The position numbers and the translations under genes are program-made. A stretch of 64,000 bases of DNA from Ophiosphaerella korrae (taxonomy: Eukaryota; Ascomycota; Dothideomycetes; Pleosporales; Phaeosphaeriaceae): assembly GCA_028456385.1 (NCBI GenBank), contig JALNQF010000184.1:20717-84716 (forward strand). Reading direction: 5' to 3'. Positions 1-11,515 of the stretch are shown here, in pieces; position 1 is the stretch's first letter; each line of letters begins with the position of its first letter. Under the pieces are notes generated by a model, which saw nothing but the letters and a program-made list of their open reading frames with translations, searched no databases and was not told the DNA's origin.

Positions 1-560
1 GGGGACCTCAGCCCAACAAGGAGACATCATGTAGCGGTAAGCGAATAGACATCGGGGCTGTCCCTTTTCTTGCCCCGTTACCGTCTCTCCTGCAGACCTG
101 GGATCCACCTCAAACTTTAAAAACGCAAGGCACATACGGGGGACTAGGTGATGGCTAGTGAGGTTGACGCTCCCGGTGGCTTCCACGCTCCGGGTTTCAT
201 ACTGAACTGCGGCTATACTCCCCAACCGCACACGAAAAGTCGGAATCGCAGCCGTGATATACGGCAGGCATTGCAGCAACGAGCTGGCCAAGCCATTATA
301 GCAAGTTTTCGAGACTAGAATACCGAGTAGCTCGACTATATCACAAAGCCTAACATTATAGCCTCGTCATGTAATAGCCTTGTAGATATATGTGTACAAG
401 CCATATTACGTTGCCGTACAGCTCCGAGCCGCTTCCGTGTTTTGTCTGTGATTTGATTCGGCAAGATTATGCGCCGTGAGCATATATGCCAGCCGGCCTT
501 CGAAGCACGCGACCCCTACTTTCAGGTATTGCTCTTTACCGCATTGCCCTGACCTTCAAC
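1..560. other. Gene-free stretch upstream of the first gene
   Basis: No reading frame with protein-like composition was seen on either strand. The 3' part is presumably the promoter of the membrane-protein gene that starts at 561. Confidence 0.5.
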
Positions 561-1835
561 ATGCCTTTAGAAGGGTTGGTTCGACAGAACCTGCTGGTGG
601 GCGTGTCAACCGCCCTGACAGCGATCTCAGGTAAGGCGTTTGGACGCATGTAACTCCTTGCCTTGCCAGCCAGCTAATCACTCAGCCATGTCCAGTGATC
701 ATCATCAGTCTCCGCATATACACACGCACCGTCATCCTCAAAAACATAGGAAAAGACGACTATACAATGCTAGCGGCGGTATTCTTCAACCTTGGGTACC
801 TCGCCTGCATATTCGTCCTTCGGGCCAATGGCTCCGGATTCAGTAGAAACGTCCTATCACTCGACCAAATGACAACCATAACCAAAATCACATATGCGAT
901 TGAGATGATCTACTACGTTGCCGTCAACGCCATCAAAATCTCAATCGTATTCTTCTATCTCCGCATAGGTAAAACATTCCTCACCACTTCCCCCCCCCAA
1001 CCACATCCCCCATACTAACTCAAACCCTCCCGCCCCAAAAAGCCGTCGAAAGAACCTTCGAGCTCCTCTGCCTCGCCACACTCTACTTCCTCTGCACCTT
1101 CTGCGCAATCTGCGTCATCGTAATTGCAATGCAGTGCATCCCCATCCACAAATTTTGGGACTTCACCGGCCTCGTGCAAGGCACCTGCATCAACACTAAT
1201 GTCTTCATCTTCAGTACGTCCCCTCCCCCCCCCCTCGCTCTCCCGCACACCAAAAACTAACCTCCTCGGCCAATAGCCACTAGCTTCGCTAACATAGCCC
1301 TCGACATCTGGATCCTCGTCCTCCCTGCCAAACTTCTCCTCAGCATCCAACGCCCCACAGGCGAAAGAACAGCGCTACTAGCTGTCTTCGCGCTGGGCGC
1401 GTTTTCGTGCATCGCATCGCTGTTACGCATCTACTCGGTGTACATCTTTGCTTCTGTACGTCCCCCCCTCATCCCACGTACCGCCAGTTCCTCAAAGCTA
1501 ATCTGCACCCTTTCTCGCCCCCTTCCCAACAGTCCAAAGACCCATTCTCAGCCAGCGTCGCAATAAACACGTGGTCGATGATCGAGATCAACGTCGGCAT
1601 ATGGTGCGCGAGCATACCGTCGCTCAAGGCGCTTTTTTCGCGGGCACAAAGGGAGCGCAGGGTAATGGCGGCGGGGTATCAGTATCATGGGAGTGGGATG
1701 AGCGGGGTGAAGAGGGGGTTGGGGATGGGGGAGCGGGGCACGGTTATCGAGGAGTACGGGATGAGGGGGATGGGGGGGATTCGGGCGAGGGGGGAGAGTA
1801 GGGAGCGGATTGTGGAGCTGGGGAGGGTGGTGTGA
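561..1835 (+). CDS. Integral membrane protein, fungal rhodopsin-domain (SAT4-type) family
   Basis: Five exons were spliced by hand: 561-630, 696-968, 1043-1213, 1277-1455, 1533-1835, giving 331 aa. All introns are GT-AG, 63-77 bp, and the frame is kept throughout. The start MPLEGLVRQN precedes the first hydrophobic segment. The protein has about seven hydrophobic segments, including one around ITYAIEMIYYVAVNAIKIS and one around LATLYFLCTFCAICVIVIAM. The family-typical C-F-x-x-G-x-C-type loop is present as CIPIHKFWDFTGLVQGTC, followed by N-T-N. The tail is Gly/Arg-rich and charged, presumably cytoplasmic. This layout is that of the fungal rhodopsin-domain family (PF20684; SAT4/PTH11-like proteins without CFEM). 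Members are thought to be plasma-membrane sensors, but this one's ligand and role are unknown. Family level is fairly sure; exon 1 is the least certain part. Confidence 0.8.
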
Positions 1836-2488
1836 TGGACTTCATCCTGGGCATGGATAGGAATAATGAGATGTTTGCGAATGTGTGTGTGTTGTGGTGT
1901 TACGCTGCTTGATGGCCCCTGAATATGCCGGTTCGCATTCCGGGATTTTGATGAGTTTGTATGATTTGGGACGGCGGTATGCTTCGCTTGACTTGTTAGG
2001 GGTCCACTCGTATGTCACGCTCCTGCTAGACGGATGGATGATATGATGTTTGGTATTCTATAAGTTAAGTTAAGTTGATGTTGCATGTGCTTTCGGGTCT
2101 GCACATGCATACTATTGCTTATCGCCATCCTAGCTTAGTGCTTCACTTCGTTTCAACAATTTCGAGTTGCCCCCAACCATAAAGTCAAGCTAGACCTAGA
2201 CCTAGTCCCAAGGCCCTGCCCCGGTGACCTTTGTGAGTTCCTAAACACCGTGGAAATAGAGAAAGGCCCACCCAGTGCAAGGAAAAGGAAAAGGAAAACG
2301 AATGAATGCAGCATAATGATCAAGGCGTCCCAACCTTGGTTGGAATCAAAAGGAAATAGGGACAGTTCGCCTGGTTGAGGCCTCCGAGGTATGCCGGTGT
2401 TAACGCCCACACAATGCAAATAAATGGTTAGTATAGAATGATGGAAAAAAAAAAAAAAAAAAAAAAAGGCGGGAGAGTTTGCCGGAGT
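1836..2488. other. Intergenic, with a poly-A run
   Basis: Convergent 3' ends of the membrane-protein gene (+) and SIP5 (-). A run of about 24 A lies at 2444-2467, close to the SIP5 stop; read on the minus strand it is a T tract. No gene seen. Confidence 0.5.
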
Positions 2489-5092
2489 TTATTGGGTAGC
2501 TTGGTGGCGTAGACCATCTAAGCTAACTTCTCCAATATGTTTTTGATCGAGACGGGGCCCATGGTCCGAAACGACTTCGATTCTTGGGGCTGGCTCAATC
2601 TCGTCTTCTTTGGGCTTGTCGCCGGTTGGGCTTGGCGTGGGTTGAGCTTCTGTTGGTTTGAGGGTCAAGGAACTGTCTTCTAGCGCAGAATTATGCGATT
2701 GTGAATTTCCTGGAACGAGATCTTGTGATGGCGAGGCGTGAGATTCCGCAGATTGTAGTAGCGCAGACTTTTCTTTATCGCCGCCCTCAATATCTTCAAT
2801 ATGTTGCGGTTTACCGTTTTCTTTGCTCTCCTCTTCTGGAGTAATCGCTTCAGCGAGGCTCTGAAAGTTGAACATGGGCTCTGTTCCGGGTGTGCCCTGA
2901 GGGGAAGTTTCATCTTGGCTCAAGTTTACGCCTGACGCATTGGGGCTTGGCTCCAAGGACGATCCAGAGGCGAGGTTGTTCTGGTCACCCTGACGAAGCG
3001 AGTTCTCATAGGATTCTGCAAACGAGGATGCACTAGACGATGGATTCGATAAATTGCGTAATATAGAGCGGTGTGATGGTTGCTCGTCATTTTGGTCGGA
3101 GGGTGCTAGATTGCCCGAGGCTGAGGTTTCTCGTTGTATTTGGGCACGACTGTCTTCAAGATGCTTTTGTGGGTCGTCTTTTGAGGAAGAGCTATCGATA
3201 GCTGAGGTTAGTTCGGCCATGGCATTTGAGTCTGTGCTGCTGTCGCCAGTCCGATCGACTTCCTTGCCTTTGCCTGCTGCGGAGGAACTGCTGGCGCTTG
3301 GCTCGTCGAGGCCGTCAATCTCGATGGGATGGAAGCCGCTTCCTATGCGGCTCTGAGCCTTTGCGACCTTCTTAAGCTCCTTGGCCTTCTTTTTGGTATC
3401 TTTCTTGGCTTCTTTGGCAGCGTCTTTCTCGTCTTTCCTTTTGCGTTCCTCCTCAGACGCGAGACTGAGTCTGATTGCTTCCATCATCATAAGCTCCTCC
3501 AGATCATCGAGTCGATTGCCACGACGGGAGCTCCCGCGGCCGGGGAACAGATCGTTTGATGCCTCGGCATTCTGGGCCATGGAGCCCTCACGATCTCGCC
3601 GAGGCGTACCCACGCCGCTGCTACCAGCACTGTCGTTGCCAAACATGGTTCGTCGTCGCCGGCCTAGGGCAAATCGGCTTTCGTTCTGCTGAATAGTACC
3701 CATCATATAAGCAGCATTGTGCAACGCCGTTGCTGCAGCAGCTCTTCTTAGGGCATGCGCCTTTGCATCTGCTAGCTTCTTGGCCCAATCGGGTCGCACC
3801 ATGTCAGTGGTGATGACCGTCTTATCTGTCACAGCGAGCGAAGTGGCTCTCCTTCGGCCTGGTGGCGAGTTTGGCGAGTTTGGCGAGTTGAGCGATGAAG
3901 TCGAGGACTTGGCTGAGGTGACGTTGCCCAGAGGATTCTGGCCTTGTTGGCTGTAGACTAGGCCTCGCCGGAATGGCGGCGGTTCGTAGGTAACTCCAAA
4001 TTCTGGCTGGACACAGAAGGGGCAGGCGGCTGGCTCGGAGACCAGCTGGATTTCTTCCTGCGGCTCTGGCGGCGGATTCTCGGCGTCGCCATGGTGCTCG
4101 GGCGGATGCGGGTCGGGTCTCTTGATCTGCACGAAGCACTCGGAGCATATGGGCTGGTCGCAGCAGCGCGTGCGGTTGAGATGCGGGGGGTAGAACATGA
4201 AGCAGATGGGGCACTCGGAGGCGTTCCTGTACAGAAAGGCCTCGATGGGCTGGCCGTTGACGTGGGAGTCGTTGGGCAGGGCGAGCTCCTGGGGCGCCAT
4301 GTCGGTCTGGGAGGCGTTGCGGGAGCCGGTGGCAAGCGAAGCAAGCGTCTTTGCGCGCCCGCGGAAGAACGGCGACGGCGGCGAGGTGGGCGAGGGCCGC
4401 GAGGGCAGCGAAAAGGCCGGGTGCTGGGGAGAGAGGGCGCCGGAGCGGTCCGAGTTCTGCGACATGCTGCGAGAGCCCATGGGCACGGTGAGGCTGTTGA
4501 GCGATGGCTCGGAGCTGCGGGGGTTCCAGGCCAGGCTGAGGTGGTTGGCGCTGGCCTGGCGCTGGCGCTCTGCGGGGGGGATCTCGTCGGCGGGCGGGAG
4601 GGGGCGGCCGTTGGCGACGGCGACCAGCTGGTGGTCGGCCCAGGCGTCGTCGTGGTCGTCGAGGCCCCGCCAGAAGGGCGCGAGGCGGCGCTCGATCTGG
4701 AGCTGGCGCACGGCCGGCTTGCTGAAGTCCTCGGGGCCGGTGTACACGCCGAGCGTGACGAGGAACCCGCCGTCGACGCCCTCCTCGCGCAGGCTGCGCT
4801 CGCGCTCCTGGGCCCGCAGCACGCGCTCCCTCTCCAGCCTGCGGGCCTCGCGCTCTGCCTTGGTCTCGCGCCGCGGCTCCAGCGCGGGGTCGCGGGCGTC
4901 TGGCGGGCCGCCGAGGCCCAGGAACGACGCGCTGCCTCTGCCTGTCCGCAGGCTGTACACGCCGCTGCCCGACCGCTCGTGCGACGCCGCCCCGCTGCTG
5001 GTGGGCGATGCCGCCGCCGCGTGCTGGGCGCTGGCCCGCCGCGCGTGGCCTCTGGACGGCGGCTGCGACTCCTTTCCTTGGCTGTTACCCAT
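2489..5092 (-). CDS. sip5: SIP5 family protein (Snf1-interacting, RING-like zinc finger)
   Basis: A single exon of 867 aa. The start at 5092 gives MGNSQGKE, with Gly at position 2 as in a myristoylation signal. An in-frame extension upstream to 5299 exists but its composition is unlike the family, so it was not used. An N-terminal conserved block GVYTGPEDFSKPAVRQLQIE followed by a LAPFWRGL-D motif is typical of SIP5. At about residues 290-360 there are paired cysteines (CPIC, RCC, ICSEC, then CPFC) forming a split RING-like finger. The remainder is low-complexity Ser/Pro/Glu/Lys sequence with a charged coiled-coil stretch around residues 560-590. In yeast Sip5 binds the Snf1 kinase and the phosphatase regulator Reg1, linking to glucose signalling; that role is known from yeast and only inferred here. 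Confidence 0.88.
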   Translation of the reverse strand: MGNSQGKESQPPSRGHARRASAQHAAAASPTSSGAASHERSGSGVYSLRTGRGSASFLGLGGPPDARDPALEPRRETKAEREARRLERERVLRAQERERSLREEGVDGGFLVTLGVYTGPEDFSKPAVRQLQIERRLAPFWRGLDDHDDAWADHQLVAVANGRPLPPADEIPPAERQRQASANHLSLAWNPRSSEPSLNSLTVPMGSRSMSQNSDRSGALSPQHPAFSLPSRPSPTSPPSPFFRGRAKTLASLATGSRNASQTDMAPQELALPNDSHVNGQPIEAFLYRNASECPICFMFYPPHLNRTRCCDQPICSECFVQIKRPDPHPPEHHGDAENPPPEPQEEIQLVSEPAACPFCVQPEFGVTYEPPPFRRGLVYSQQGQNPLGNVTSAKSSTSSLNSPNSPNSPPGRRRATSLAVTDKTVITTDMVRPDWAKKLADAKAHALRRAAAATALHNAAYMMGTIQQNESRFALGRRRRTMFGNDSAGSSGVGTPRRDREGSMAQNAEASNDLFPGRGSSRRGNRLDDLEELMMMEAIRLSLASEEERKRKDEKDAAKEAKKDTKKKAKELKKVAKAQSRIGSGFHPIEIDGLDEPSASSSSAAGKGKEVDRTGDSSTDSNAMAELTSAIDSSSSKDDPQKHLEDSRAQIQRETSASGNLAPSDQNDEQPSHRSILRNLSNPSSSASSFAESYENSLRQGDQNNLASGSSLEPSPNASGVNLSQDETSPQGTPGTEPMFNFQSLAEAITPEEESKENGKPQHIEDIEGGDKEKSALLQSAESHASPSQDLVPGNSQSHNSALEDSSLTLKPTEAQPTPSPTGDKPKEDEIEPAPRIEVVSDHGPRLDQKHIGEVSLDGLRHQATQ

Positions 5093-5634
5093 GGTGCAGG
5101 AGGCGGAGAAATAGCGAGTGGAGGTGGTGGTGAGACAGGGCGGGTGTGCTGGGCTGGAGGACGGGAGGATTGGCGGGCTGGACGGTATGATGTAGTCGCC
5201 TTGGCGCGCCGGGCCGGAGGGGACTGGCCTGTGTGCCTGTGTGCCCTCACATGACCAGCCCTCGTCACCACTCACGCGCGCTCGCACGCACGCACGCACG
5301 CACGCCCGGCATCACATCGCATCACAGCTTCCGGCCTAGTGCGGCGCGAGCATTGCGCAAATGCCCTGTTGGGCAGCGCACACGTCTTTTTCATTGTGCG
5401 CCAAGCCTGCCTCGGTCCGCCTGCGCCTCCAACAACCCCCACCAACCCTCATTCGTCTCGTTCGTCTCGTTCGTCTCATCCGCCTCCCGTGCAATCCTGC
5501 TACACCGTCCCAAACGTCCACGACGACTCCCAGCTGTACCTCTGTCCCTTGCCAAACAGCTGCTTCTCCAGGCGCCCCCACTCAGGACTGTTGGCCTCGG
5601 TTAGCATGCCCTTGATCCTGCGCTGCTGCCGCAC
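5093..5634. other. Intergenic with simple repeats
   Basis: Presumed SIP5 promoter and 3' region of the aldose-epimerase gene, both on the minus strand. Contains a tetranucleotide tract (GCAC units, about 5283-5305) and a CGTCTCGTT-type tandem repeat (about 5455-5482). No gene seen. Confidence 0.5.
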
Positions 5635-6790
5635 TCACTGGTTGATGCCGTCCACGTAGTCCTGTGCCTCGATGGCGATGCACCCGTCACGGGGAATCAG
5701 CTTGTCCTTGCCCTCGACCCCCTGCGTGCTCTTGAACTCCGTCTTTCCGTCGTTCCAGTTGCACGTGTACAGCACAACCGCATCCTGGTCTGTCACCAGG
5801 TCTGCCTTGATGCCGCTCCACTGGCTGCTCAGCGTAAGAGCGCTTGCCTGTTTATCCCTCTTGTCGTTGAACGCCCAGTTGCCGTTGTATCCGTGGCACC
5901 CAGTTCCACAGTTGTTCTCAAACCCAGCGCTTCCCGCCTTGAATCCAAGCTGGCGTGGTGCAGACCAAAAGTCGGACATGTCGCCCTTTGGGACGTTGGC
6001 AATCTCGCCCGTGGGGAGCGCATTGGCGTCAATCTTCATTACCCGCTTGGCCTCGGGCATGTATAGCGTGTGGTTCCACACGGTGCGATTCTCTGGCCGG
6101 GCGAAAGCATCGAGCTGGAAGTACGTGTGCTGCGTCAACATGATGGGCGTCTTCTGGTCGTTAGAAACTGCATTCATGCTGATGCTCCATTTGTTCTTCG
6201 AGACGCCGTACGTAACGCTCGCCGTTACGCCGCCAAGCATGCCCTTTGACGAATTCGAAGCATCGTAGATGGAGAAGGTAATAGATTTATCCGTCACATT
6301 GGTCACATTCCAGTTCCGGAAGGACCAGTTGTTGGTTCCGCTGTGGAGTGTGTTTGGACCGTCGTTCTTCTCGGTATTGTACTGTACCTTGTCAATCGTA
6401 TACTGAGCTTTGCCGATGCGGTTGACATATCGCCCGGGAATTGCATTGTAGACGGGATGGCCAGGGTCGACCGCTGAGCTTTGTCAGTCAAACTCAGTCA
6501 GCAGACGTGGCTGACATCTTACGGTAGAATGACGTATTGTCATATCCCAACACGATATCACGTTGTACACCATTCCTGTCTGGAATAAGTCAGCACCGCC
6601 AATTCTACCCGGACGCTTTTCAATTGCCTTTGACCCAGAGATTGGTGAGTGTTGCTGCGTAGGGAATGAATTGGGCTTTGATGCCTTCTGCTTCAAGCGT
6701 GTACCGTCCCTGCGCATCCGGGTGTGGGCCTGGATGCGCAAGCACACCACCGACCATCGAAGCCGCAAAAGTAACCGGTAGGAACCTCAT
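5635..6790 (-). CDS. Secreted aldose 1-epimerase (galactose mutarotase family)
   Basis: Three exons: 6790-6628, 6579-6523, 6473-5635, giving 352 aa. The start MRFLPVTFAASMVGGVLA is a signal peptide followed by HPGPHP. The mutarotase fold is shown by NTLHSGTNNW, LTQHTYFQLD (catalytic His) and CIAIEAQDYVDGINQ (general-base Glu near the C-terminus). The enzyme interconverts alpha and beta anomers of hexoses; the signal peptide suggests an extracellular sugar-using role. Intron 1 (6627-6580, 48 bp) begins with GC rather than GT: AAAG|GCAATT to TTCCAG, with a CTGAC branch point. Only this junction keeps the conserved reading T-N-L-W-V-K-D-R-N-G-V-Q-R-D. No GT donor works, because the frame hits TGA two codons later. 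Intron 2 (6522-6474) is ordinary. Confidence 0.9.
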
Positions 6791-7586
6791 TTTGAGACAA
6801 ACGCAATTCTAGAGACCAAGAAATAAGGACTAGACAGCCAGCGACTGGCCATGACCACGGTAGCTGCGACTTTATACAACCGCACAGTCGGCAACCATAT
6901 TCCGTGCGGCAGGAACATTTCCAATTTCAAAATGCATGTTTATATTCAATCTCACGGCATTATGGGCACCTCCCAGGGATAAACGAGGTCTTGGTCATCT
7001 ATTGTAATATCTGCGAGATTTACCCCACAAAAAGTAGATGGCTTACGGATATCGTGCCAGGTGCTAGACTGAAAAGAATACTATGAGCGCATATCGTCTG
7101 CTAGCGAGAGCCACTAGACAAGGAGTATTATCACGAAGGAAGAGATGCATAACAGCAAGGGGCTTTGGTGGGGAGGGACCTCTTCTCCAACAGCCTTGCG
7201 GGGCTAACTCAATCTATCATTAGTATTCCCCGCTTCCTCTCGTACCTGCAGAATTCTCGCCAATAACCCTTTACTACATCTGACATGCTATGCTGAGGCG
7301 ACATTTTTCAAATTCCTTGAGCTGGCTAATGTGCAGAGCTTATAGTATCTCATTAGTACTACACACTATGCCTGCGCCTGCCACCGCCAACATAGGTCTG
7401 ATCTTTCCTATCACTCAGTCGCGATTTCCTTCTCCGTAAAACTACAATGTGCCAAGTACCCGCAATCTAATCCAATCCTTTCCTCACTTGCAAGAGTAAA
7501 CCACGTCTATTCCCCTATCCTTGTATCATCACTTGCCTTCATTTCCTTCTATACCCTACACTCAACGCCAGCTTGCCAAGCCAGTA
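6791..7586. other. Divergent intergenic region
   Basis: Lies between the aldose-epimerase start (-) and the hydrolase start (+). It should hold both promoters. No conserved coding sequence seen. Confidence 0.45.
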
Positions 7587-9063
7587 ATGGGAGTGCTGGA
7601 GTTTCTTTCAGACCTGCGCTTCCACCAATCTTATATCCTCCCACCCAACCCGGAGACTGGTAGGTGCAACTCTCATCGTTTCTCCTATGCCGACTTTGGA
7701 GACCCAAGGAGCAATGCCGTCGTGTTCTTCTGCGGTGCCCTGATGGGGACACGGTTCTGCTACTCACCTCTGGACCATCTAGCCAACGCATATAACGTCA
7801 GAATCATCCATGTAGATAGGCCAGGTATTGGCGGCACCGAACCCATCGAACTCGAAAAGAGGATGCAAATATGGCTAGGTCAGTCTCGAATGACGAAATT
7901 TACCAAGCAATTGTATACTAATTCGTGCAGAAATGGTTCCTCAGCTTCTAACGCATCTTGGTATCCGCTATATCTCACTTGCAAGCCACAGTGGAGGCGA
8001 TATCTACCTGCTCAACACATTGCTAATGTACCCATATCTCCTCCATCCACACCATCCCTACGTCTGCTTCTTCGCACCGTGGGTCCATCCTTCTCATTCC
8101 AAGGTCACGCAAATGCGAGTAACCTCATTTCTACCTGCCCCAATCATCGGCAAGTTTGCGTCTATCGTCAAATTTGTCGGCGAGAACGTCGTTCCTCTTG
8201 TAGGCCTGAGCAGCAACCTTATGCATGCGCGATTTCGGTCAAGTCCTCCACCTGCGCCTGTTCCACTCACGCCTAGCATGACACGTTCACGAGCTCCATC
8301 AGTCAATTCGCGCAAGGGATACCAGGCACTCGTGTTGGATGACCCCAAGGTTGTAGAAGAACTACTACGGTATATCACAATGTTCCTATTTGCGGAATCG
8401 ATGGATGGCATCTCTGCCGACGCTCAGCTGTTTCTGAAGAAGCCGCGGTCAATCCCTTGGTGCTCACCAAGTATTTTCTGGTCAGATATCGACTACATCG
8501 TTCCGATGCTTTCGAAAATAATCGAAGGGGATATCAGGCTGGATTCCCACAACAGGACCTGGACGATTGATACCTTTCACGCCGAGGATGATGACATGAT
8601 CGGTGAGAAGGGCAGGAAATGGTTCGATAACTGCTGGCTGCCTAAACCATCATCTACTTTGAGTTCTGGAAGCAAATCACGCGACTCATTACACCAATAC
8701 TCCCACAGATGTTATGAGTATAGAAGCGAGATCGTTTGGGGAGCAGAACACAATTACCTCATGGATCCAGCTTTTAGTGCAAGCGAACTATGGCTTGCAA
8801 GAGTCAGGGATTCAGTCCCACTTCCGATTGAGGTCCGAGAATTTAAATCAAAGCGCAATCTTGCTATCCATGCTAATCATGTGTTTCGACCACTTAGATG
8901 CGGCCTTCAGATGAGACTGGCTCAACATCTTCACAGCGAATCGGCGATGGGAAGAGGAAAACCTTCCATAGCTTTTTGGATCGAGTCAGGCATATTACAC
9001 GTGGCGCAACTTCACAGCGTGCAATCCAGCAATCTGGGTTTCCACAACCTATGCTTGTGGTAA
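7587..9063 (+). CDS. Alpha/beta hydrolase-fold protein
   Basis: Two exons: 7587-7878 and 7931-9063, 474 aa. The 52-bp intron is GT-AG and keeps the frame (W-L-E-M-V-P). The start MGVLEFLSDLRFHQSY was chosen; an in-frame codon at 7521 is possible but the extra residues look non-conserved. The fold is supported by VVFFCGALMGTRFCY (strand and oxyanion-type loop), DRPGIGGTEP, the nucleophile elbow SLASHSGGDIYL (Ser about 118), an Asp in TFHAEDDDMIGEKG and a His in WGAEHNYLMD near the expected end. The roughly 90 residues after the catalytic His are of uncertain reality. The C-terminus could instead end through an unrecognised intron. Substrate unknown. Confidence 0.78.
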
Positions 9064-9342
9064 GCCCGCGGTTAGGAAGGAATTGTTCCTCTATGGAAGA
9101 CGAGGTTCCCTTCTTTCCAACACTTATAGAGAATCGTAGGACCGAGAAGTAATACATACTAAAATGATTTGAGAGTGAGAATCCAGTGATATCCTTCCTC
9201 ATCCACCCTGTCTGAGATGATGTTGTCCCACTTGAGCCAAGCACTACTTAGTTACACATAGGGCTGACGGAGTTACCACACAACTCCGAACTGACGTCGT
9301 GCAACTTTCCCTCCCCCACGCGACCTCGAATCCCCACCAACA

Positions 9343-10214
9343 ATGGCCGAAGACATGCAAATAAGGCCCGCAAGAGCAAAAGAGCTCACCGAGAACCTCA
9401 CCAGAATAACCACACGTATCAAAGCCGCTAGCAAAGACTCTAAAAATGTAAATACCCCACCACACTCAATTCTTTTCCTCTAACAAAAAAAAAAAAGGTC
9501 CGCCTCATCGCCGTGTCCAAACTCAAGCCCGCAAACGACATCCTCGCCCTCCACCGCCCGCCCTCCAATCCCCTCCACGTCCACTTTGGCGAAAACTACG
9601 TCCAGGAACTTCTCGCCAAGGCGCAGCTCCTCCCGCGCTCCATCCGCTGGCACATGATCGGCGGCCTGCAGTCCAACAAGTGCAAGCAGCTCGCCGAGCA
9701 AGTGCCCAACCTATGGTGCGTAAGCAGCGTCGACTCGGCGCGCAAAGCCAACGAGCTGGAAAAGGGGCGCAAGGCACTTTTAGCCAGGGATCCCGATGCG
9801 TCGACGAAGTTGGGCGTCATGGTGCAAGTGAACACGAGCGGGGAGGCGGCGAAAGCGGGTGTGGAGCCCTCGGAAGCGCTGGCGCTGTGCCAGCATATTG
9901 TCGACACGTGCCCGAGCCTGGAGTTGCGCGGCTTGATGACGATTGGGGCGATTGCGCGCAGTCGGGCGATGACTGCGGAGAATGAGAATGAGGATTTTGA
10001 GCGCTTGGTTGAGACGAGAGATCGTGTTGGTGAGGGGTTGGGGTGGGAGAAGGGGAGGCTGGAACTTTCCATGGGGATGAGTGCGGATTTTGAGGGCGCT
10101 ATTAGGATGGGGAGTGATGAGGTTAGGGTTGGGAGTGAGATTTTTGGGGAGAGGGGGGCAAAGAAGGATGCGGTTATTAAGGAGGAGGAAGAGGAGGGAG
10201 GGGAGGGGAGTTAG
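9343..10214 (+). CDS. Pyridoxal-phosphate homeostasis protein (YggS/PLPBP/YBL036C family)
   Basis: Two exons: 9343-9447 and 9498-10214, 273 aa. The PLP-binding lysine lies in VRLIAVSKLKP (Lys43). Further family motifs are FGENYVQE, WHMIGGLQSNK, LGVMVQVNTSGE, LRGLMTIG and ELSMGMSADFEGAIRMGS. The barrel protein binds PLP without known catalysis and balances free vitamin B6; cytosolic or mitochondrial location is not resolved here. The C-terminal 20 residues are Glu-rich and extend past the family core. The 50-bp intron has a CTAAC branch point followed directly by a 13-A run and the acceptor AG, so it lacks the usual pyrimidine tract. Confidence 0.92.
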
Positions 10215-10415
10215 GTGGTGTTGAACGGATATGCAGTGAAGGTGGAGAGTATGCATGTTAGCTGGTGTCAAAACATCGGTGTTAGTGCACTTCATCGAAT
10301 TTTTATATTTTCACTAGCACGCGGTGCCATTTTATCTGGTCGACGCGTCATTCCGTTGAAATTCTCACCTCACAGGTTTAACAACTCCAGACACCTTCGA
10401 CCTAACAGGCTGATT

Positions 10416-11515
10416 ATGAGGGTTGTAAATAACGACGGTTGAATCACTATCACTGACCTCACAGCAGCGAGCCAAATAGTGGCGGACCCCAATGTGGAGG
10501 CAACACAAGCACCACAGCTAGGCGAACTTGGTCCACATAGTTCGAGCGCTCCAGCGGCACAAGAGTTCCTTCTCCCTCTCCCGCCAGCACTTGGAATGCT
10601 CCACCAGTTAAGAGCAACTTATTCGGCGCCCTTGCCACTTATCCTGATGTACCGTACGTATTCTCTCCACTCGTAACATCTCACTGTTTCAACAAAACGC
10701 ATCATCATTAATGATAAAGTGTCGTCTCTTCGCACCACGAGACAGCTTTATGTAGCTAAACCACCTTCTATATAACGCTTCAATATCAAAAAACTGCATA
10801 CTGACATTGATTCTAGGAGGTATCAAGTGATCAAGGCCACCCTCAAAGGACCCGGCATTGAGGTTGTGGTTGCAACCTTGGACGATCAAGACCTCTCCAA
10901 CTGCTGGTGTCTCCCCAAAGCCCTAATTTCACTCCATTCTCCATTCTTGAAAGTCGCATGCGAGCGACACTTTCGCGAGCGCCTAGAAAGCCGTATTCAC
11001 CTACCCTACGACGATTCCAACGTGTTCGATCTCTTCGTCGAATGGATGTACTTCGGCACCCACAAATCGATCCCAGCCCAGGAGACAGACGACGAGGAGG
11101 AGCCAGGCATACACGTGAAGGCGTGGGTCCTCTCAGACAAGCTCATGTGCGCCGCATTCAAAAAAACCACGCTATGAAGCACATCCTAGAGAAATAGGAC
11201 ACCAAGAACGGCAAAACCGGGTCCTGCATCCGTCCGATTGACATCGACTTTGTCGATTCGAATAGCCTCGTTGATTCGAAATTAAGAGAATTCTTCCTGC
11301 ACCGCACATCGAGGTGGTTCTACAAGCCCAATTTTGTTACTGGCACTGTGGATGGATGGGATGGCGTCTTCCAGAAGCATGCGGATGCGAGAAGGGCGTT
11401 CTACTGCTTCAGACAGTTTCAGGATCCGTCCCAACGTTTTGAGGCACTGGCCGAAGGGCACTACATGGAGACCATGGAAAACAGCCCAGAGACCGGCATT
11501 TTTTTCTTCGCGTAG
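10416..11515 (+). pseudogene. BTB/POZ-domain protein, disabled copy
   Basis: The structure matches the intact paralogue at 14761-15826: start ATGAG at 10416-10420, an intron to 10467, exon 10468-10653, an intron to 10816, and a last exon from 10817. The BTB core reads GPGIEVVVATLDDQD, WCLPKALISLHSPFLKVACE, FVEWMYFGTHK and HVKAWVLSDKLMCAAFK. There are three lesions. TAG sits at 10538-10540. A one-base gain in a seven-A run at about 11159-11166 ends the BTB frame. A second TAG sits at 11195-11197. The last 106 codons downstream (FFLHRTSRWFYKPNF, VFQKHADARRAFYCF) are then open to TAG at 11513. Both TAG codons fit CAG-to-TAG transitions, as RIP would cause. Spacing and phase of all introns are preserved, so decay is recent. 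Confidence 0.8.

Noticed and set aside
4091..5254. 387-codon open frame on the plus strand
   Set aside because: It is antisense to SIP5, whose family motifs are unmistakable. The high GC of that region opens the opposite strand.
3958..5271. 437-codon open frame on the minus strand
   Set aside because: Shifted frame of SIP5 with Arg/Pro/Ser-rich composition and no motif.
5093..5299. Upstream extension of SIP5 to 5299
   Set aside because: The extra 69 residues are promoter-like, and the M-G-N-S start fits a myristoylated family N-terminus.
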